Shown: piece after piece, positions 61,175 through 64,000 of the stretch
Layout of the letters: each line of letters begins with the position of its first letter
Position numbering within the stretch: position 1 is the first letter of the stretch
Assembly: GCA_021775755.1 (NCBI GenBank)
Contig: JAJFHE010000009.1
Location: 1 to 64,000 of the forward strand
Length of the DNA stretch: 64,000 nt
Reading direction: 5' to 3'
Source: Hyphomicrobiales bacterium
GTDB taxonomy: Bacteria; Pseudomonadota; Alphaproteobacteria; Rhizobiales; JAJFHB01
Notes under the pieces: generated by a model
What the model saw: the letters and a program-made list of their open reading frames with translations, nothing else
Database searches by the model: none
Told to the model about the DNA's origin: nothing
Position numbers and translations under genes: made by a program

Positions 61175-63730
61175 ATGCAATCCGAAGCAAGAGCGGTAGT
61201 CATCGGCGGCGGTGTTGTCGGCTGCTCGGTGCTGTTTCATCTGGCGCGCGCCGGCTGGTCTGACGTTCTGCTCATCGAGCGCTCCGAACTCACCTCCGGC
61301 TCGTCGTGGCATGCCGCCGGCGGCTTCCATACGCTGAACAGCGACCCGAACGTCGCCAAGCTTCAGGCCTACACGGTGTCGCTCTACGAGGAGCTGGAAA
61401 AGATCTCCGGCCAGTCCTGCGGGCTGCATCTCGTCGGCGGCGCCATGATGGCGGACACGCCGGAACGCATGGACTTTCTGCGGCTCGCCCACGCCAAGGG
61501 CCGCTGCATGGGCATGGAAACGGAGTTGATTACCCCGTCCGAAGCCAAAGCCATGTATCCCCTGATGGACGAGACGAATTTCGTCGGCGGCATGTGGGAC
61601 CCGGTCGAGGGCCATCTCGACCCTTCAGGCACGACGCACGCCTACGCCAAGGCGGCGCGCTCGCTGGGCGCCAGGATCGAATTGCGCAACCGCGTCGTCG
61701 AATTGACCCAGGAGCCCGACGGCACCTGGAACGTTGTGACCGAGAAGGGCACCGTCAAAGCCGAACACGTCGTCAATGCGGGCGGCCTGTGGGCGCGTGA
61801 GGTCGGCCGCATGGTCGGCCTGGAACTGCCCGTGCTCGCCATGGAGCACCATTATCTCCTCACCGAGGACATGCCCGAGGTCATCGCCTTCAACGAGGAA
61901 CACGGCCGCGAGCTTTCCCACATCATCGACTTCAAGGGCGAGATCTATACGCGCCAGGAAGGCAAGGGCGTACTGCTCGGCACTTACGAGAAGGCCTGTC
62001 AGCCGTGGTCGCCGGTCGAAACGCCCTGGGAGTTCGGCCAGGAATTGCTGGCGCCCAATCTCGACCGGATTTCGCCCTCGCTCGAAGTCGGCTTCAAACA
62101 CTTCCCGGCGATCGAGAACGCCGGCATCAAGCAGATAATCAACGGGCCGTTTACCTTCGCACCCGACGGAAATCCGCTGGTTGGCCCGGTACAGGGGTTG
62201 ACGAACTTCTGGTCCGCCTGCGCCGTTATGGCCGGCTTCAGCCAGGGCGGCGGCGTCGGGCTCGCCCTGTCGAACTGGATGGTCGAGGGCGATCCGGGTT
62301 TCGACATTTTCGGCATGGACGTTTCGCGTTTCGGCGAATGGGCGTCCCTTCGCTACACCAACGCCAAGGTGCGCGAGAACTATTCCAAGCGCTTCTCGAT
62401 CCGCTTTCCGAACGAGGAGTTGCCCGCCGCGCGGCCGTGCCAGACGACACCGCTGTACGACACTATGGTGCACGACAACAATGCCGCCATGGGCGACAGC
62501 TGGGGGCTCGAGACGCCGCTGTGGTTCGCACCGAAGGGCACCGAACCGGTCGATATCCTGTCGTTCCACCGTTCCAACGATTTTGAGCATGTCGGCAATG
62601 AAGTGCGCGCCGTCCGGCAAAGCGTCGGCATTACCGAGATCGCCAATTTCGCGAAATACGAAATCACCGGCCCCGGCGCCGAAGGCTGGTTATCGCATCT
62701 TATGACCAACACCATGCCGCGCACGGGTCGCATCGTCCTGACGTCGATGCTCAATGACAGCGGCAAGCTCATCGGCGACTTCACCATCGCCAAGGCCGAT
62801 GACGATCGTTTTGTGATGTGGGGCTCGTCGGGCGCACAGATTTATCATATGCGCTGGTTCGAACAGCATTTGCCGGACGACGGCTCGGCGCGCATTCACC
62901 GCTTCGGCCAGACGCTGGTCGGTCTGTCCATTGCAGGCCCGAACAGTCGCAAGGTGCTGGAAAAGCTCACCGACGACGACGTCTCGAAAGATACTTTCCG
63001 CTTCATGGACTTCCGTGAAATGGCCGTCGGCGGCGCCCCTTGCATGGTCAACCGCATCACCTTTACCGGCGATCTCGGCTACGAGATCTGGATGGAGCCG
63101 GCCTATGAGCGCCTTGTCTACGGTGCGATCAAGGAGGCGGGTGCGGAGTTCGCCATCGCCGATTTCGGCATGCGCGCGCTCCTGTCCATGCGGCTTGAGA
63201 AGAACTTCCCGACCTGGTTCGCCGAACTGCGACCGATCTACGGGCCGTTCGAGGCCTCCATGGAGCGCTTCGTCAAACTCTCAAAGAACGATTTCATCGG
63301 CCGGGAGGCTGCTGCACGCGAGCATGACGAGGGACCGGCGCTGAGGAGGGTCTCCTTTGTCATCGACGCCGACACTGCCGACGTCATGGCCGACGAGCCG
63401 GTATGGGCGAAGGTCGGCGACACCGACTACGGCTCGGTCGTCAAGCCGCACGGCTATGGCGCCTCGCGCTTCGATCTCGATGGTAATGAAGTCGAGCGTA
63501 TTGAGAACGCCAGTATCCACGACGGCGACTGGCGGGTTGTCGGCTGGGTCACGTCGGGTGGCTATGGCCACTCCGTAGAGGCTTCGCTGGCGCAAGCCTA
63601 TGTGCCGGCGCAGCTGGCGGAAAGGGGCGAAGAGGGGCTGTTCGAAATCGAAATCCTTGGCCACCGCTGTGCCGCGCGCATCGCCATCGAACCGCTGTTT
63701 GATCCGCAAGGTGAAAAAATGCGAAGCTGA
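61175..63730 (+). CDS. Dimethylglycine dehydrogenase-like FAD/GcvT two-domain protein
   Basis: 851 residues, AGGGGGAG upstream. N-terminal DAO-type flavin domain (VVIGGGVVGCSVLFHL; H46 in SSWHAAGG is where FAD attaches covalently in dimethylglycine and sarcosine dehydrogenases). From about 430 a GcvT-like tetrahydrofolate domain (ITEIANFAKYEITGPGAE, LGYEIWMEPAY, FIGREA). It would oxidatively demethylate a methylated glycine and pass C1 units to folate. It fits the Rieske amine oxygenases elsewhere in the window as part of betaine-type demethylation. Confidence 0.9.
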   Translation: MQSEARAVVIGGGVVGCSVLFHLARAGWSDVLLIERSELTSGSSWHAAGGFHTLNSDPNVAKLQAYTVSLYEELEKISGQSCGLHLVGGAMMADTPERMDFLRLAHAKGRCMGMETELITPSEAKAMYPLMDETNFVGGMWDPVEGHLDPSGTTHAYAKAARSLGARIELRNRVVELTQEPDGTWNVVTEKGTVKAEHVVNAGGLWAREVGRMVGLELPVLAMEHHYLLTEDMPEVIAFNEEHGRELSHIIDFKGEIYTRQEGKGVLLGTYEKACQPWSPVETPWEFGQELLAPNLDRISPSLEVGFKHFPAIENAGIKQIINGPFTFAPDGNPLVGPVQGLTNFWSACAVMAGFSQGGGVGLALSNWMVEGDPGFDIFGMDVSRFGEWASLRYTNAKVRENYSKRFSIRFPNEELPAARPCQTTPLYDTMVHDNNAAMGDSWGLETPLWFAPKGTEPVDILSFHRSNDFEHVGNEVRAVRQSVGITEIANFAKYEITGPGAEGWLSHLMTNTMPRTGRIVLTSMLNDSGKLIGDFTIAKADDDRFVMWGSSGAQIYHMRWFEQHLPDDGSARIHRFGQTLVGLSIAGPNSRKVLEKLTDDDVSKDTFRFMDFREMAVGGAPCMVNRITFTGDLGYEIWMEPAYERLVYGAIKEAGAEFAIADFGMRALLSMRLEKNFPTWFAELRPIYGPFEASMERFVKLSKNDFIGREAAAREHDEGPALRRVSFVIDADTADVMADEPVWAKVGDTDYGSVVKPHGYGASRFDLDGNEVERIENASIHDGDWRVVGWVTSGGYGHSVEASLAQAYVPAQLAERGEEGLFEIEILGHRCAARIAIEPLFDPQGEKMRS

Positions 63731-63758
63731 GACCTCATGCCGACGGGGACATTTCTTG

Positions 63759-64000
63759 ATGAAGCTCTACGATTATCCGTTAAGTTCCGCCGCTTACCGC
63801 TTGCGCATCGCCCTTAACCTCAAGGGACTCGACTATGAGGCGGTCGAGGTTCATCTGCGGGAGGCCCGCCACAAAGAACCGGAGTACCTGGCCCTCAATC
63901 CGCAGGGCCTCGTGCCGGCCCTTGCCATTGAAACGGGCGAAACGCTCAGCCAGTCCATGGCGATCCTCGAGTACCTTGAGGAAACCCATCCCGAACCGCC
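63759..64000 (+). CDS. Maleylacetoacetate isomerase-like glutathione S-transferase (partial, runs off window)
   Basis: The first 80 codons of a zeta-class GST: KLYDYPLSSAAYRLRIALN with the active Ser/Ala region, NPQGLVPAL and the glutathione-binding LSQSMAILEYLEETHP. It starts at ATG 63759. The C-terminal helical domain lies beyond the window, so maleylacetoacetate isomerase in tyrosine or aromatic degradation is likely but not certain. Confidence 0.85.
   Translation, partial: MKLYDYPLSSAAYRLRIALNLKGLDYEAVEVHLREARHKEPEYLALNPQGLVPALAIETGETLSQSMAILEYLEETHPEP

Overview
The window is a GC-rich stretch of an alphaproteobacterial chromosome, most likely from the Hyphomicrobiales (Rhizobiales). The rRNA operon end, an initiator tRNA carrying the AGG/CCT anticodon-stem variant, a CtrA-type TTAA-N7-TTAA box in front of minCDE, and many catabolic oxidoreductase clusters all fit. 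The genus cannot be fixed from the sequence alone.

Layout. 1-4335: 3' end of 23S rRNA, 5S rRNA and a terminator, then small exported proteins ending in a SCO1/SenC copper chaperone, a DUF3298-like protein and tRNA-fMet. 4336-6000: a decaying patch with a phytanoyl-CoA-dioxygenase-like gene split by one amber codon and a gutted enoyl-CoA hydratase. 6089-9647: a methyltransferase, a CadC-like regulator with TPRs and an AT-richer orphan gene. 9751-17224: a 2-oxoacid:ferredoxin oxidoreductase cluster (NAD(P)H-ferredoxin module, FAD oxidoreductase, fused gamma-alpha subunit, beta subunit, flavodoxin-like protein, AhpD-like protein, branched-chain aminotransferase). 17251-23217: an ABC-transporter/SDR/ADH operon facing a LysR regulator. 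23275-34027: thiolase, LysE exporter, cupredoxin plus DUF4142 pair, acyl-CoA ligase, hydroxyisobutyrate-dehydrogenase-like gene, RND efflux pair. 34116-37277: a Rieske oxygenase and minCDE. 37494-46869: amine and aldehyde catabolism (2OG oxygenase, GntR, DapA-like lyase, aldehyde dehydrogenase, flavin amine oxidase, second Rieske oxygenase, NUDIX, agmatinase). 47157-48791: tandem exported tail-collar-fold proteins. 48815-57191: dioxygenase, EamA transporter, DadA-like oxidase, a MITE-like inverted repeat, receiver protein, a possible MnmL/MnmM-like tRNA-modification pair, MOSC protein and nitrilase. 57348-59804: an IS1595-like element with 26-bp inverted repeats, an 8-bp target duplication and three passenger genes, inserted in the 5' end of a 2,2-dialkylglycine-decarboxylase-like gene. 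61175-64000: a dimethylglycine-dehydrogenase-like protein and the start of a maleylacetoacetate isomerase.

Much of the window appears devoted to oxidising amines, quaternary ammonium compounds and organic acids. The least ordinary parts are the IS1595 cargo (one protein with an R-x4-H HEPN-like motif, plus a 50-residue protein whose start codon overlaps its divergent neighbour's), the flavodoxin-linked 2-oxoacid oxidoreductase cluster, the exported collar-fold tandem pair, and a dyad repeated between genes of the betaine/dialkylglycine region with a symmetric base change.
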